This document shows, piece by piece, positions 1 through 13,429 of a stretch of 64,000 nucleotides of DNA. A program made the position numbers and the translations under genes. The stretch comes from Rhyzopertha dominica (lineage: Eukaryota; Arthropoda; Insecta; Coleoptera; Bostrichidae). The stretch is taken from positions 17,293,786 to 17,357,785 of the forward strand of contig QCXZ01000041.1 of assembly GCA_025024175.1 (NCBI GenBank). The letters run 5' to 3'. The notes beneath the pieces are model-generated. The model was not told the origin of the DNA and ran no database searches. It worked only from the letters and a program-made list of their open reading frames with translations. Numbering within the stretch: the first letter of the stretch is position 1; every line of letters starts with the position of its first letter.

Positions 1-3000
1 GGGGTAGCATCTGGCGAGCGCAGACATTGCTAGACCTGAATGCAGTNAGTTCCGATATAGTCTGGGGATTTTGTTGTGGTGTTCGATACTGGGTTCTCTG
101 TAATCATATCGGAAATAGAGTTAGACATGCGGAATGATTGCGAACCCCGATGCAGACGTAGATACGCCTATTTTTTTGAGTAAGTTCCGTGTATCGGAGG
201 GTTGTTAGACTGGCAGGGAAAGCACTTGATTTGATTGCATCGTAGCGACTTTCTATTTCGTCCCGCTTAGTATACTAGCAGCTAGAATTGATCTACTTTT
301 AAAATTAACTAATTCCAACCAACTTACTAGTTTCTGCAGTATAACAATATGTATGTCGTAGTAGACAGACATTATATGATAAAAAGTTCATTTCGCGTTA
401 CTGACTTACAAAACAAATATAATCATTAAGGTAAAGCACTTACTAAAGTAAAAAAGCCAAGTTCAAGCGCACGTACGTTAGAATAGGTCCGTATGGGATA
501 AACATAAAAAAGGTTTAGCTTCATCACAAAAAAATGTTTAAAATGTAGTCCATTATTATTCACACAAGATTGCATTCTACGCAACATGGAGACTCGCACT
601 TACCGTTTATCAGATATAGCTGAACAATAGTCCAGTGCCCTGACCTATCTCAACCTAGTAACACCTATAAATAGTGCCACAAAAATGGGTTTCTTTTAAA
701 TGACTGCTTTTCATTATTCCATAGATGTAGGTACATTTTCGCGTACAAATTCATAGTCTCTTGTAACTTACAATTTACAAACCATCGTGAAAATAAAACA
801 AATCTGCCATATTTCTTAGTGTTAGGAAGTGTTTTGCGTTTATCCAGAGACATCACTTTCGCAGTCATCTAGTATTTAATGGAAGATGAGATTATTTTAT
901 CTTATTTTTTTTTTAGATGCTGAAAGATCCCGTTATTTATATTGCTACAACTTTAAATAAACGATTCAAGACATAAACTATATTTACAGTGAACTAGATG
1001 TTGCAGGTTAAAACGTATTTAGATACTGTTGGAAATAATAAAGTGGGTGTTATATTAATTATGCTGTTGTGAAAATTTTGAAAGTGATTTGATCACATTG
1101 CAGAAATAGACGTTAGGGTTCAGTTGATTATTTAATGACAGCAATATACCAATTTTATAAAATATAACAATGTCTCGCTGAGTGTGGATATAAAGGAGAT
1201 TAAAATATTAGTAGGATCAAAAATTGAGTAGGTAACTCTCACAACAGTACCTACAGTAAACAACGAGATAGACAGAAAAATAGAAAAAATACTAAACCTA
1301 ATAATAATCTTCCATTTACAGAATGGAAATTGTTTATTTGGGGCAGGTATATAAAAATATATATAAAAGTAGTTGGTTGCGATTTAATGTAACTACAATT
1401 TTTTAGGCCTAATTATATCAAGAAAGACAATAAAAGAACAACTTAGCTGTTGTACTAGCAAGAGTTTACAAATCGAAATAAATATCTTTGGTACCTCGCG
1501 TATTATTTTTATCAGTATACTGAAGATATATATAATATTTTGAACACTTAGTTTGTAAGAAACTGGTTAATAACTGGTTAATAACATCATACTCGTTAAA
1601 TACTGATGATTCTTACTGATACCATAAATTTATATGAGTATAATAATGCCTTTTTTCTCCAAATTCCTTATTTTTTTTTAAACGCTAACCGGTTTCGAGG
1701 CTGTTAATGCCGCTTGATCATCGGGCCACCGGATACAAAAGAAGGATAAATCTATATACATTTAAATTTTACAATTAATTTAGCTTACAATAAACTATTG
1801 TCATTCTGACGCTATTAATTTTAACACTCCAAAGTAGGGTCCGCTTACTATTTAATACTATAAACACTACTGATTTAGGCAAGGCCATAACTATTAAACT
1901 CTTATTTTGTGTTAATATAAAATGCTTCCTAATTACTTTATTTACTGCTTTCAGAAACTACCAATATTTCACATAAGGAACAATACCAAATCGAATGAAA
2001 ATTGCTGAAAACGCAAAATCTAGATACCTTGTCTTTGGTAACAGTGCCAGTATTATTATTACTTTCTTAACACAAGTCACTAAAAACTAAAAATCGCAAA
2101 CAAACACACTGAGTGAAAGCGGATCAACTTTCTTTTAAAAAAATTCGCTTTTTAATTAATAGGTACTTCTACCCACAAAATTGTTGTATTAATAGTGGAT
2201 AAAAACTGTAAGTCACTGCAACCAACAGAACAAATACACGTAACCTCAAAAAAATCTGAGGACTACAAAACCTAAAACCGTTCAAAATGCGTAACATATA
2301 AGAGTGACTGGTGACGTACCAGAAGACTATACTCCTGTGAAAGAAATATCTAAATTTATCGTAGAATACCCTTTTTTTGGTGAATGTACCATAGTATCTA
2401 CCTAAGATATTCATATATGATATACCTGGAACAGTTTAAAAAGTTGTGTTTTACGCAAAAAATTCAAAACGGGAGAGATTTTTTATTAGCATTACGGTTG
2501 TCAAACCTTGGATCGATGTAGGAACGCACTCGGCTGTTATTTAGACAGCTTGGAAATAAGCTGATAGTTCTTGATATATGTATATACACCTTTGAAACCA
2601 TTCGACTCAGCTGTGTTAAATGATTATTATTTTTACTTCCTTTTTATATTTTTTTCCTTTGCCAGACGTTGGCCAACTCGGGTAAAAATATGACTTCATG
2701 CAACAGGGCTCTAACATCAAAATATACGTTCACAATATATCGCGTATGACAGTTGCTGCGAGCACATAGAAAATGACATATAGTTTGAAAATAACAATAT
2801 TAGAAGCAGAGCATGAATTGTTAAGGAAGTTACACGAACCTGAGGATTTTAATATTGGTAGGGTTTGCAGGGTGCACCCAACCGGTGAATGCCTTCCTTA
2901 TAGTTGACTTAGCTCGGATGCGTTATTCTTCATTCTTCTTTGAGCTGTTGTCTAATCCCTATACATTATTGGTTAGATTGCTCTTTGGTGACGGTTTTGA

Positions 3001-3959
3001 AGTTTCTTTATTTTTTCTTTATTGCGTTTTTCTATCGGAGATTCTTTACGTGGCTCGACTTGTTTCCATGTATTCATGGTTTGTATATAATACTATCGCG
3101 TTGTCGTAGTGTTTATTACTCCTCATCTGTAAATAATGTTTATTTGTACCTTAGTATCCTGCTCATATTCTCCTCGTGAACCAGTGTGCTTAGAAGGTGG
3201 TTTTCGCCTTCATAACTTCTTGTATACATCTTTTCAAGAATTTTCTTTTTTCTTATATATATATTGTGTTCTTCCGGTTGCGTTGCGTTCTTGTTCCTAT
3301 AAGAAAGTCTGAATGAACGACCAGAACTATCATTATTGCTTGTTGGTTAGTTAGTATTTTTATACTTGTCAATGCTACGGTATGGTTATTGGTATTTACG
3401 TATGTTTAGTCTCCTGGATGCTTAGAGTTTTTACTGACGTTATTAAGTGCTTCACTTATTCACTTATCGCGCTTGAACGGACGAAAAAATCTACAAAGTA
3501 ATGATGAAAGAAGATAAGAATGGTCTTTCATTTGTACAGTCCGCTCCAGGTAAGAAATGGTCAGGCGCCTATGACCAGTACATTACTATTTGGTTCCCTC
3601 TGAAGCTGTAACAGTGAAGGCTGTAGTTGATCTTTTTTAAATATTCAGCAAGCGTAAAAATTAGTATGCTGGTCAACGATTTTACTATTTTTTGTTACCT
3701 TGCGTTGATTCCTGGTGTTATTCACTGCATCCAGTGTCAGTCACATCAGTTGCGTTTTTTACATGTAATGTAGGTATAGCGGGTCTAGCTCGATCAGCAG
3801 CTAGGCCAGAGTGGTTATTGCCCACTCTGAAAGGAAAAATTATTCACTCTAAGAAATCTCTGTTGTGTTAAAGGGAGGGGTGTGTGAAATATTTAAAGAG
3901 GTAATAGTATGAACCAAAATGAACGGAACAGTCTTAACAAACATGGGTCCGCAAAGTAA
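1..3959. other. Noncoding stretch
   Basis: AT-rich DNA without a recognisable gene. Bases 1-260 are GC-richer and could be the edge of a regulatory element. At 1683-1730 the - strand carries CGATGATCAAGCGG...CTCGAAACC, a repeat-type motif discussed in the findings. Short frames at 2169-2414 and 2855-3109 have no family resemblance. Confidence 0.5.
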
Positions 3960-4170
3960 TTTTTTATTAATTCGTAACTGCACCTCCCCGAGGCTATTTG
4001 CAGTAGTATTGTAAACTAATGTTTTCAATCATCTCCAAAAATGAAATCTAGAAGGTTTAAATCAGGCGATCTCACAGGGCATCACACAGGTCCGCCCGGA
4101 ACCTTTACAGGCTAACGAGCCCGGAACTGTATCGCCACTACTGCACCGAGTCTTATGGTGTAGTATGCAA
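3960..4170 (-). mobile_element. Tc1/mariner-type transposase remnant
   Basis: On the - strand, about 4105 down to 4040, the sequence translates as CPVRSPDLNLLDF, like the third catalytic block WPARSPDLTPLDFF of DD41D-type transposases. Neighbouring frames hold GGPV upstream and weak C-terminal similarity downstream. The frame is broken and the inverted repeats were not found, so only a short degraded piece is present. Confidence 0.5.
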
Positions 4171-4584
4171 TTTGTTAGTGAAATTAAGGATTTTTTTTCA
4201 TATATATTTTATATATTCGCAACAGACGCTTTCTTTTATGAACATGATATAAAGTTTGTGCAAACGTTGATAAAACTGTAGCAGACGAAGAATAGGTGAA
4301 CGTTTAGGTTCGTTAAATTCTGTTAAAATTATAAGAGATTAGCAGTATTTCAATTAAATTAGTTTAAAAAATTAGTGCTACCAAGTAATGTTTTGCACAA
4401 AATTCTAAGTAGTTTGCTTGATATCAGCGTGAATGGACTTTCTCTGAAATCAAAACCTGGCTACACGGCTGGGCCTTTCGCACAAACACAACACTCAAAT
4501 ACCTACCCACCACTACACGGCCGTGCAATATTTACTAGGCAGATATATAGTTTTCCGTGGTTTATTTTTCATATAAAAAATCGG

Positions 4585-5545
4585 TGATCATTCCTGCCCA
4601 AAGAATAAAAATCCAATTCAATATAAAGATTTAAGACCTATTAGCGTACTGCCTGTTTCGTCCAAAGTGCTGGAGAAAGTAATGCATTTGCAATGGCTTC
4701 TGTATGTTTCTAAAGTTAACTTGCTGACTAATACTCTGGTTTCCGTAAAGGATACAGCTGTGAGACTGCCCTGTTGCATTTAACATACAATATAATAACT
4801 TTGTCTCTTGGTGCTGCTAGATTTCTCCAGAGCGTTCGATACGCTTAACCATGACTTACTTTTGGCCATGTTACATTACCTCGGACTAGGATCGGATGCT
4901 CTGAAGATGTTTTTCAGCAGCTTGGGTCTTGATTTAGGTAATAAATTGAATCCAGGTTGTGCAGAACTCGTGCTTACGTCTCGTTTATGGTGTTCACAGG
5001 TGAGAAACAATAATGCACAAACTTGAAGTTGTACCTTGGTTGTGAATGTCGAGACGGAGTGTTACATTCAGCTTCTTTATCTTTATTTTATCTGGAATTT
5101 TATCTTTATCTGCAAAGTGTACAATGAAATTCCCGAGCAATTTAAAGTAAAATTCATTAACGCATCTCAAAAAATATTTGTTTTCTTGCACATTATCTCC
5201 ATGGGTCCTTCATATTTAATCGCCAAGCTGTAGCTGCTTACGGGTATATTCTTTTATCCATTTTTTTTCATCTTTAACTTTCTACTTAGCTTTTTTTTTA
5301 TTCACTGCAGTCATTTATCATAATTTATTGTATTTTTTCTGATTGTCAACGGTTGAGTGGAAGAGCAGGTGCTGATCCAAATTTGAGTCAGCAACTGAAC
5401 TCCGCCGTTTCGTTGGTGCCAGCACGTCATCTTAATATTATATTCCGTCATATTAATGGTGTATTTATTTTATATTTTTTATTCAATTATTGATGATGTA
5501 TTTTTTTATTGTAGCGTGGGCACTACCAATAAAGGTATATTAGTA
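4585..5545 (+). mobile_element. Degraded LINE (reverse transcriptase pieces and 3' end)
   Basis: Frames change several times. Recognisable pieces in order are DLRPISVLPVSSKVLEKVM (about 4630-4690), a CETALLHL block, then VLLDFSRAFDTLNHDLL (4811 onward), which are conserved reverse transcriptase blocks of LINEs. The catalytic YADD block is missing, so there is an internal deletion. At ~5127 VYNEIPEQFK resembles the C-terminal end of the same class. The AT-rich sequence after it, with the final aataaaggtatatt tract, is probably the 3' untranslated tail. Confidence 0.7.
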
Positions 5546-5859
5546 TATTATTATAAATAACAATGTAAGGCTCAGGGCCTACCCTTACGCGTGCGGTCAC
5601 TACGATGGTCACTACCGAATTCAGAAAGAAGTAGAATTTGTTAAAAAACTGGTACATTTTATATTATTTATTTTAATCCTTAATCCGCGAGTGAATGTCA
5701 ATCATCTGTATAGATCATTTAATCATGTCTTTCTCAGTTTAACCACTTTAATCTGCCGTGTAGGCGCTACATGTGTCCCGATATACCGTCCCTGAAAAAT
5801 CTCGTTACCCACTTTGACCCAGATTCAAAAAACGAAACAAATCCCGGATTAGAGCAACA

Positions 5860-6250
5860 CGGTGATTTAAACACCACCCCACCGCGCGTCCGGGCCTGAT
5901 TCATCGGTATCACAAAGATACGACGTATTGTGGATACAGCGTGGAAAGTCTCTGAATGACGGGAGCTGGGAGTTGCATAATGTGTGCGGGGAAGCGTTAT
6001 CCCGGCGAGGGAGGGACGCATTGGACTGTACGTAACAGCTGATGTCACTCTTTCCCCTAAATTCAACGCCAGAATTTTCATTAAAATTATTTGTACGACG
6101 GGAGCGAAGTCGGGGAAGTCGTGATAATTTCATAAAATATGTATTTTGCCCTGCCTTATCTCGGCGGTAACGGGTTCGCGGCGACAGAGATTTTAATGTA
6201 TTGCCATTCGCTGGGTAGGGGTTGAATAAGTCACATGCAGTCCCAGTTAT
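5860..6250. promoter_or_regulatory. GC-rich island, candidate regulatory DNA
   Basis: About 390 bp clearly richer in G+C and CpG than its AT-rich surroundings, with no convincing coding frame on either strand (the longest frames overlap on two frames of the - strand and match nothing I know). Composition alone supports a conserved control element or an untranslated exon. Confidence 0.3.
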
Positions 6251-6503
6251 TTTTAGCAACTACTCATCTATGAATGAAATTTCAAATAAATTTTCGATCC
6301 ATTTATTCTGTTTTGCAAAGTAAAGAAATTACCCAGTATCAAAGTGCAGTTTCATCATTTTAATTGATCTGATACATGAATTTCTTGGGAGCTAGTGGAC
6401 TTCTCACAATCTTCAGTAAACTGGCATATCAAGATTTCCTTGTCGTTTCTTCCATTTGGAAGGTACTCGTATGTAGTTAATAGTATCGTGTTAATGTTTT
6501 GAT

Positions 6504-7403
6504 CAGTGGCGGCTCCTCGGGGTAGGCAAGGTAGGCACCGCCTACCTTGCAATTTCAATCAACAATGCCATAAAAAATAAATAATAATTAGATAGAAATT
6601 TATAATTTTTTTAATGCAATTTGTTTTTATACCAGTGTTTATTTAATATTTCTTCTCAAGTTTACCCATACCGTTCAAAAATTACGAACCGCGTTATTAC
6701 GGCGAACGTTTAAATTGGGAATAGGCGACACAACTTGACCGACTGAAATTCATTTGTATTTGTGTTCACGTCCTTCAGAATCTGCACCGTTATTAACGAC
6801 CGCAGTTGACGGTTAACGTAGTAAAATCTTCGCACATATAGATGCGTCTCAGGCGGAACGATCGGTCGCTTACGACAAACTTTGTTTGGACTCGGGCTAT
6901 TCGCAATGCGAAAGAGGGGGATAGAGGTTTTAAATGACACCGGTAGATGGCGGCAACTTGCAAGTGTAAGATTTAACATTTTTTTGTCGTCTTATTCAAA
7001 ATGAAATACCACAATAACCATGCAATAGGAAGACGTGGCATAGGAATATATTATATAAACTTTCAATATGCTCTGAACAGTTACAACACGGATAAGATTA
7101 AGTGCTGTATTATTTAAATTAAGTACTGTTTCACAAGTTTCGTTTACTTTTTTTAGCGTTTTTGAGCTTATTATAGTTTGAGTTTTGCTAAATTTTTTGT
7201 TTAACATTCGATTTCGAGAAATTTAAGGTCGCTTATAGCAGAAAACGAATAAATGTGCGGTGGTATACGAATAAATATAAATGATTGGCATGACCATTAA
7301 AATACACATATACCAAGATCGAAGACAATAATTATAATTACTCATACTATATACGAGTATAAGGTGTCGCCTACCCTACTTGGAAGGCTACGAAGCGCCA
7401 CTG
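6504..7403. mobile_element. Non-autonomous hAT element
   Basis: A 900-bp element flanked by a perfect 8-bp target duplication GTTTTGAT (6496-6503 and 7404-7411), the length made by hAT transposases. The ends are inverted: CAGTGGCGGCTCC at the left and the complement of CAGTGGCGCTTCG at the right, with GTAGGC repeats just inside. Inside there is no transposase-like frame, so it needed an enzyme from elsewhere. Confidence 0.88.
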
Positions 7404-8437
7404 GTTTTGATATTGCTTGCTTGTTATTATTTCTTGATTCTTACTCTAGTACATATAATTTCAGATTGTACACTTCCTCCCCAGGTCTTCTTGTTATTCG
7501 TATAAGGTTTAAAAAATTCTTGCTCTCCACGAAACTCCTTTAACCTTTGAGGATGTTAATGATTTATGTTTCTTTTCTTGACTGTTTCATTCAGATGATT
7601 TACTTGTCTTCTTTTTTTCTACAAAAGCTAAAATGTCCTTCAGACGATGCCGACATTAAAATTTTTAAGTGTTCTGCTGCACTACGTTTGAGGCAAATGT
7701 TTAAAACTTTTTGTTTTTCTAGTAAGCTTACATCAGAAAGTGTCAATAAGTACTATAACGGGCGCTAATAAAAAACTGATCACGTAAGCTATATATAATT
7801 AATTAATTGTAAATTGGTCAGTACAATTCCATGCAAATTTGACGTTTGACCAGCTTGACGTACTGGTCGTTTATTCTACTGATCATTCAAAAAGGCGTCG
7901 ATAAAAATAAGACGCGATTACTTTGCATCTAGCGGAATATCTTATAGATATCTGTCAAGGTGTTAGGCAAGCAAACGTGCACAAAATATTACCTCGTTAT
8001 TTCAATTATGTTTATGATATTACTGATATTAGGTTTGTTAGAACAAGTTACTCTCGAAGTGACTGTTGAGGGGCATCCATAAAAGCGATGCAGGAGTCAG
8101 TCTTATGTATGTATCCAAATATGCAAATATGATTTTCAAAGGATTATTGTTTTCTTCATCCCTTAAGCATTTCTTGCATATCTTTTTTGCTTTTTTGCAA
8201 ACTGCTCTACATCAACTTTGTTTATGCATATATATTCTTATGAAAATCATTAATACATTACACAGTTCTGTTAATTTCATACGACTACGGTCGACTTTTA
8301 TAAAAGCGATGAAATAAAAAAAATCTTTTTATTCAACGATAGGAGATCTCGCATTTGCGTTCTATCCAGAATAGATACATACATGTATGTATTTATTCTG
8401 GATAGAGTATTGAAGAAAATCGCAGAAAAACTATAAT

Positions 8438-9260
8438 CAGATCTCGATTGTCTTAAGCCAATCTTCAACACCTTCATCAACACGATGGATAGACTCAAAA
8501 CCACCAGGCCATGTTGTATGGGGGCATCTGTTGACAATATGTTCAATTGTGTGGAGGGGGTCTCCACAGTCACAAGAAGAGTTGATAGATGGATCCCATT
8601 TATTAAGAAAAAAGTTGAATTTCCCATGACCAGTGCGAAGGCGATTTAGGGTGACCCAAGACTTTCTCGGGAGGTCAGTTCCTGCTACCTTTTCTGTAGG
8701 ATCGTCTATAAGCTGTTGATTAAATATATCATGTTTCTTAAGTTGCCAAGCAGAACATCACCCATCTTCAATGGTATAAGGAGCACGAAGGAAATCTTCT
8801 GTCCACAGAGGCTTTCTGGAAGTTGTAGGTAGTTCTTGCAGATCTCGGGAAATTAGAAACTCATTAAGAGCTGATTGATATTTTTGCCAAACTTTATAAA
8901 TATGTAGCAAACTGTCTGCGAATCTCTGGAGGAGCAATATTTGAAAGAATCGGAAGCCAAGGTAATGGAGTTGACTTAATTGTTCCAGTGATCAGTCGCA
9001 TTGCAGTATTCAGTTGAGTGTCAATTTTTCCTGTGTGATGACTATTTTTCCAAAGAGGATAGCAGTACTCAGCAGTGCTATAAAGCAAGGCCGTTGCAGA
9101 AGTACAGAGTACACTTGCATCTGCACCCCAGCTTGTACCAGCAAGCTTATGCAGCATGTTATTTCTGGTCTGTAATTTTTTACTGATGTTTTCTAGATGT
9201 TCTTGTACGTTAGAGACGTATCTAGGGTCACTCCAAGTTAGGCGAGAAGTTATGTTTAAG
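8438..9260 (-). mobile_element. Jockey-like LINE, C-terminal ORF2 fragment
   Basis: On the - strand the sequence reads from the end of reverse transcriptase into the C-terminal domain: MLHKLAGTSWGADASVL, YSTAEYCYPLW, then IRRQFATYL, a frame change, and an uninterrupted RTGHGKFNFFLNKWDPS with CDCGDPLHTIEHIVNRCP. The last block is the Cys/His region typical of Jockey-clade elements. The 5' part, including the catalytic YxDD, is absent. It is one of the less decayed LINE pieces in the window. Confidence 0.8.
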
Positions 9261-12200
9261 AATTATGTAAAATCGCTAGATGTAATTTTTTCTTCCAAAC
9301 ATATTAAAACAGTTGGAAAGGTGCTTTTTAATTTCTCTTTACCATTACTTGTACTGCTTTTTCCACGTCAATGATCAATGCGTGTTGTAGGAAACAAGAC
9401 CGTACAGGATTTTTTATGTTGTGTAAAGATCGTAGACAATAAACACATAGATCAACGGGTCGACCGGTAACGTTGTCAAATTCATAAACCTAAAATTCAC
9501 ATTAAAAGTTTGTACATAACTATACAGTATGAAAAATAACGATTTTTTTTTACTTGGGCTAATTATTTTTAATTATTTTAACGAATAAAATACTACGTCT
9601 ATTATACAGTTGTAGAATAAGCTTTCGTAAACTTTTAATTGAACACTTGTTCAACCTGTCCTTATAGTATACAAAAGTATTACCCGTATTATTATTTAAT
9701 GTCATCAGCTTAGAAACCGGAAACCTTAGATTACAACTATTTCCAATGAATTTGATTCATAACAAAGCTGATGAAGTGCGGTGCTGAATTTGCCCAAAAA
9801 AATTTTTGAACTAAAATTTTTGGAGCTAGTATATAAATTAAAAGATATTGGAGCTTGCCTGTACTTTACATGGTAGGCAAAATAAAGTGTGATATTTTTT
9901 CTTAAAGTTATGATAGTAACTGTTAACAGGTAGGCTGCTTTATCAATTCCTGCATTTCGGTGTGCTCCATGAATAACAAAAAATGGTTTAATACCATTCT
10001 GCTTGTGAATCTGTTGGCCTCTGCTTTCTGGCCAACGAATCATTGTATGTATCTACAACTTTAACCCTGCCCTCTGTAACGTGCTACACCTAAACACAAA
10101 TGAATGCATAAGTAATAAGCAACTAGCAATGCTAATGAATTCAAATTTGACTCGTTTACCGAATGCAAACAATTCATCATTTTACTGGATGTCCGCGTAC
10201 CGACATAGTTCAGCACACACCCTTTCATAAAGTCCTATACTGACGGAGATAGATGGATAGGCAACACGTTTATACATCACTTTTGTGATATCGATGGTGG
10301 TATTATAGAAAAAAATAACTAACCATGTTTGTCAGCGGTCAAGTTTAACGCAGTACTATGAGTACTTATAGATAAAACTTACGCTTGGCTTTATGTTCAT
10401 CTCAAGTTTTTTACAGGTATACGGAATTACCACCTAGATACTCAGTTAGTCTTGGTAGGTTTTATATAAGTATTAATCTATTTAAATCTGGTTTATTCTT
10501 TCGAATGCATTGTATAAAAAGAATGACTTATTTTATTTCTCTTCTTTCATTCTATAAAAAAACTAAAGGATGCAGGTATCTCCTAAACCTTATGGAGTAG
10601 ACACAAACATACATGATGGAATAAAAATAAACAGTACTATAAAAAATTTGCTATTTGGGTTACCACTATTGAAATTAGGTAATTTTTCGTAGAAATATAA
10701 GGTATTATTAGCTATAGTAGTGTAGAGAGTCTAATAACAAAATGCTTGTCTGTAATCCACTTCCAAATTTATTTTGGGAAAAGCCAAATGCTAGCAATTC
10801 AAGTGATGCGGGGCCTTCTTTAGTGGCTTAGCAAATATGCAATGAAAAATAGCCAAACATAACGTAATTTATTCATTGCAAAATCATACCTACGTTACCG
10901 TAACATTTTTATCGTGAATTACTGCGCACTTTATGTTATATTTTACTAGTTTCCTATCGGCAATACCCAATTTTTCATAGCACTTATAGTTCCTGCATCT
11001 GTTAAAAAGCAATTTGATTCATTTTCTTATTTTGAAATGACGTAAATCAGTATTTTTTTTATAACAAAAAATATTTAAGTCCATAAAAGCGTTTACGTAC
11101 AAAGGTAAAATTACATCTTTCCTTAAAAAAGAAGCTAAAGCAATTATTCCTATTTTGGTATCATTGGAAACGTAAGACAAACGTTAGCGCGCAAACCATT
11201 TCACAGCTAAATGGCTCATAAACGCGCATTAGCCACATCACTGAGACGCATGGAGCCAAAAAGAATGTTTGAAAGTGTTGCTCGATGATGATGTAACGAC
11301 TGACTTGGTAATTCATCGAAGATTCTGATGGACAGGACGAATCGCCTCTGTTTGGCTTTAAAAGTTTGCCTTGACAAATTAAGAGTGAAAGAATGAAGCC
11401 ACGGATCGCGCGATGCAATACAAATAGTTCTTTGGTGACTTTGAACGTGAAAATGAAAATTCCTCGAGTGCTGCAGCCATTAGAGACACCGCAATCTTAA
11501 CAATCTAAACCGTTCGGCATATGAAAGGTTTCGGATAGACAGAAGCATCATTCTATAATGTCTAGAGGCTGTACTTCTATGAGTTGGTTGCAGCATACAG
11601 AGAGACCAGATGGGGTATAATGCAGTACTTTAAAAGGAGGGAAAACGTCTGGAAGCTAAGGTTGTAAAAAATTTTGAAAAAAAGAAATAAAGCTCTCAAC
11701 GACGTTGTTCCCGCCGTCAGTGTAATGATCAGCAAGATGGACGCATATTCGAATGTTACAGACGCATTCGTGTTTCGGCTTTTCCAGAATGTCAGGTGCA
11801 AAAGTTACAGACGTCTCAATCAGAATCGCCTGCAACATTTGCATTTGGAATTCCATCTTCTACTTTGTAGTTTAATCTACCACATGTTTGTCACACTTCA
11901 CACATAGTTCAAACTTCAGCAGGTAATTAATACCTAAGTGTATACGAAAGAATGAAAACGTGTAACAGAAAACTGCCAGGACTCTACTAATACAAAGAGC
12001 TCGAAAGAGACAAAACTTGTGTAAAATTGAAAACTTTCGAAGAAGTAGAGGAAGTTAAACAGTTAACAAGTATAAGTCAAATACTGATAAGTAGCCAATG
12101 ATGCAGTCTGTTGAGGTCTTGAGGTTAGGTTTCATTTGTTTAGGTATGCGTTTCCAAAGATGAATAGCGATCAACCAGAATGTGCGAAAAACGAACTGAA

Positions 12201-12500
12201 TTCTCACTGCGGTATTATTAAGATTAAAAAGTACGTACCTAACTAATACGTCATGGAGTCAAAACATGGTGCTTAGTATCTATACAGAAAAAGCTCCTGA
12301 CGAGGGACGCTGGTAATGTTTCGCCTTCTGAAAGATATCCCTTTCGAACGTACAAATAAAGCGTTTAACCCCTACCTCAATTATCCTAGTTTATTATTAT
12401 AAACTGGTTACTACCAGTTTTGAACTGTATTGTAAGCAACTAATTTCATACTTGTCATACTTGAAGGAAAATCGAAAACCGTCTTCAACCAATCTTTTAA
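9261..12500. other. Noncoding stretch with possible old repeats
   Basis: AT-rich. The part at 11160-11880 is more GC-balanced and has long but unrecognised frames on the - strand; part of it (gttacagacgcattcg, ~11757) resembles gttacggacgcttcgg at 13266, so the two are likely pieces of one decayed repeat family. Confidence 0.4.
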
Positions 12501-13180
12501 AGAATTTTCGTTTATCGCCAATATTTTAATCCAACATGTAAAAGCACATGTCCAATAGGATACAACGGTAAATATTGCAGCCAGCAAGCTGCTGTTATGA
12601 ATAATGTTCTTTTGTCCAGTTTTACTGCCCTTTCTGCATCACCTAAAAACAATCCGTATGAGTGGCCACAGGGGATAAACCCAGCAGACACATCCTCAGT
12701 TTTTTACATTTTTAAACCAACATCAAGTGAGTATTTGGAAAATAATATCACACTACAAGACATAAATGTGCCGCCAAAAGATGAAATAGAGAAAGTTAAA
12801 GCAGCTTGGTAAAATTACAGTCAGGAAATGATAGGGCGTATAATGGTACATCCAGTTCAATTTTCTCCTGCAAAAACGGCCTGTTTGGAAAATAAAAATA
12901 AGTACGCATCTAACGATAATGCTCTTATGAGTGGGTTACACATTGCATTGTATAAAAAGATAGCGTCAAAATTCGGGTCGAGAAATAATAATAGGAACAC
13001 AGAAATAGGAAAAATGCATTGGTGTTCAACCTACATCCAACGCAAGAAGAAAAGTGGTACTCAATGGCAAGAAACGCAAAATTGGACGTAAGGCAAACAG
13101 TTTCCAAAGCTCTCCATTCGCTGAAGAGATGCGTCGACAAAAATGTCGGTTTGGGATCTAATAAACCCAAGAAACAAGGT
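12501..13180 (+). pseudogene. Unidentified broken reading frame with an EGF-like start
   Basis: One frame stays open from 12501 to 13088 apart from a single TAA at 12810-12812. It begins with a Cys pattern resembling the end of an EGF domain (TCKSTCPIGYNGKYC), followed by ~170 residues I do not recognise, including NNPYEWPQGINPAD and VPPKDEIEKVKAAW. Near 13060 another frame (KWYSMARNAKLDVRQ, then LKRCVDKNVGLGS) continues to a donor-like CAAG|GTACGT at 13176. An acceptor-like CTTTTAAAG ends at 12500. It may be a decayed gene, a processed copy or transposon sequence. No function is assigned. Confidence 0.35.
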
Positions 13181-13360
13181 ACGTAGGTACTAAAACTTTA
13201 AGGTTCAAATTGCCTGCCAATATTGATTTCTTTCAATTTCTACCCAATATGTGATATGATTTCAATGTTACGGACGCTTCGGTGAAAAGCACCTGCAGTT
13301 CCAACAAATTCCGAATCAACCGAAATGTGGAGGCGTCTGTAATAAATAAGATTCGAATAT

Positions 13361-13429
13361 GCGAGCTGCACTGCCCAACTGATGAAGCGTTCGAAACGGA
13401 TCCTTCTGCCTAATAGTAAAGCAGCTCGC
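13361..13429 (+). repeat. Inverted repeat around a CTGATGA...CGAAAC core
   Basis: GCGAGCTGC at 13361-13369 pairs with GCAGCTCGC at 13421-13429. Between them are CTGATGA (13379) and CGAAAC (13392), the two strict core blocks of a hammerhead ribozyme. Stem II between the blocks is too short and does not pair, so an active ribozyme is unlikely. Confidence 0.35.

Noticed and set aside
13379..13397. Active hammerhead ribozyme
   Set aside because: The core blocks are present, but stem II cannot pair and no GUH cleavage site is placed correctly.
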